64,000 bases of DNA from an uncultured Bacteroides sp. (GTDB lineage Bacteria; Bacteroidota; Bacteroidia; Bacteroidales; Bacteroidaceae). Position numbers and translations under genes: made by a program. The stretch covers positions 496,001 through 560,000 of the forward strand of contig NZ_OY782186.1 in assembly GCF_963677685.1 (NCBI RefSeq), given 5' to 3'. Numbering within the stretch: the first letter of the stretch is position 1; each line of letters starts with the position of its first letter. Shown piece by piece: positions 63,668 to 64,000 of the stretch. The notes below the pieces were generated by a model, which had not been told where the DNA came from, did not search any database, and saw only the letters and a list, made by a program, of their open reading frames with translations.

Positions 63668-64000
63668 CTATAGCGCTGTAATTTGCCTAACAGATGCTAC
63701 TGGTTTTGCTGAGCGCATTCCGCCAATTATGTGATGGTAGCGTCGGCCGATATATTCCTTCCAGTAATCTGAATAATTTACGTAATTCCCGTTTGAATTC
63801 CATAGTAGCAAGTCCTCACCTACATTACCGTTTTCATCTACAACTTTAATTTTGTAGTCAATTCTGCAGTATCCGGAGGAATTATATGTGCTTTTTATCA
63901 CTTTGATGGGTTGCCATCCTGTTGTCTCTCCAAAAGAGACAGGACTGCCTAGGTTGACTACCTCTTTAGTGCCTGGATCTACGTATTGATATTGTAATTT
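63668..64000 (-). CDS. unidentified protein, C-terminal part only
   Basis: The minus-strand frame is open from the window edge to a stop at 63668, about 110 residues. The internal GTG at 63901 is not a start, since conserved-looking protein sequence (QYQYVDPGTKEVVNLG...) precedes it. The segment is polar, with Tyr/Trp-rich stretches (NYSDYWKEYIGRRY) and beta character, suggesting the C-terminal domain of a secreted or surface protein. I recognise no family. It is transcribed in the same direction as the MurNAc operon, but the palindrome and promoter between them suggest a separate unit. Confidence 0.6.
   Translation of the reverse strand, partial: KLQYQYVDPGTKEVVNLGSPVSFGETTGWQPIKVIKSTYNSSGYCRIDYKIKVVDENGNVGEDLLLWNSNGNYVNYSDYWKEYIGRRYHHIIGGMRSAKPVASVRQITAL

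Noticed and set aside
1..64000. CRISPR array, prophage or conjugative element
   Set aside because: No regularly spaced repeats, integrase, structural phage or transfer genes were seen.

Overview
The window comes from a member of the order Bacteroidales, most likely Bacteroides or a close relative. The evidence is a SusC/SusD pair next to a hybrid two-component regulator, many lipoproteins with a Bacteroides-type lipobox, promoters of the TTTG-N19..21-TAnnTTTG type, sparse Shine-Dalgarno sequences and an AT-rich base composition. No plasmid, phage or CRISPR signs were seen. The only trace of a mobile element is a broken ISAon1-type transposase fragment near 14.2 kb.

Region 1 (1-24.6 kb) is mostly housekeeping. 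A TPR protein, a DUF4292 lipoprotein and an EnvC-like M23 protein form an overlapping operon. An M20 peptidase and an acyl-CoA synthetase then diverge from overlapping promoters. Next come prfB (release factor 2), whose first 21 codons must be joined to the rest by a programmed +1 frameshift, a 43-residue membrane peptide, an OprO/OprP-type porin, a CYTH protein, a MgtC/DUF4010 membrane protein and an outer-membrane TonB-receptor-like barrel. A 0.7 kb intergenic stretch holds a possible small RNA, the IS remnant and tRNA-Leu(UAG). It is followed by the minus-strand operon parC - DUF3316 - S41 peptidase, then divergent glyS - FKBP, a DUF2141 gene without a visible start codon, and a periplasmic or lipid-anchored trehalase.

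Region 2 (24.6-41.4 kb) is a polysaccharide utilisation locus: a hybrid two-component sensor/AraC regulator (minus) diverging from GH35, SusC, SusD, a GH30 lipoprotein, a double GH43 protein and a second, non-lipidated GH30. The enzyme set suggests beta-galactan substrates, best guess the arabinose-decorated beta-1,6-galactan side chains of arabinogalactan proteins. The likely scheme is endo-cleavage at the cell surface, import by SusCD, and trimming in the periplasm by GH43, GH30 and GH35. mdh lies downstream on the opposite strand.

Region 3 (42.5-63.5 kb) is the most striking part: fourteen minus-strand genes with gaps of at most about 50 bp, apparently one 21 kb operon for peptidoglycan and N-acetylmuramic acid (MurNAc) salvage. 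In transcription order: NamZ-type exo-muramidase, sodium/solute symporter, large MurNAc-alanine amidase, PQQ-propeller metallophosphoesterase, GT2-like glycosyltransferase, DUF4922 (GalT/HIT-like), SpoIID/LytB, AmpG-like permease, second NamZ, FAD/Fe-S D-lactate-type dehydrogenase, MurT, MurK, MurQ and a serine hydrolase. The dehydrogenase fits as the consumer of the D-lactate that MurQ releases. Three or four genes in the middle (PQQ-phosphoesterase, GT2, DUF4922, and a SpoIID protein lacking a signal peptide) have no place in the known MurNAc pathway and are the best candidates for something undescribed.

The right edge holds a perfect 38-bp palindrome and the 3' end of an unidentified minus-strand gene.
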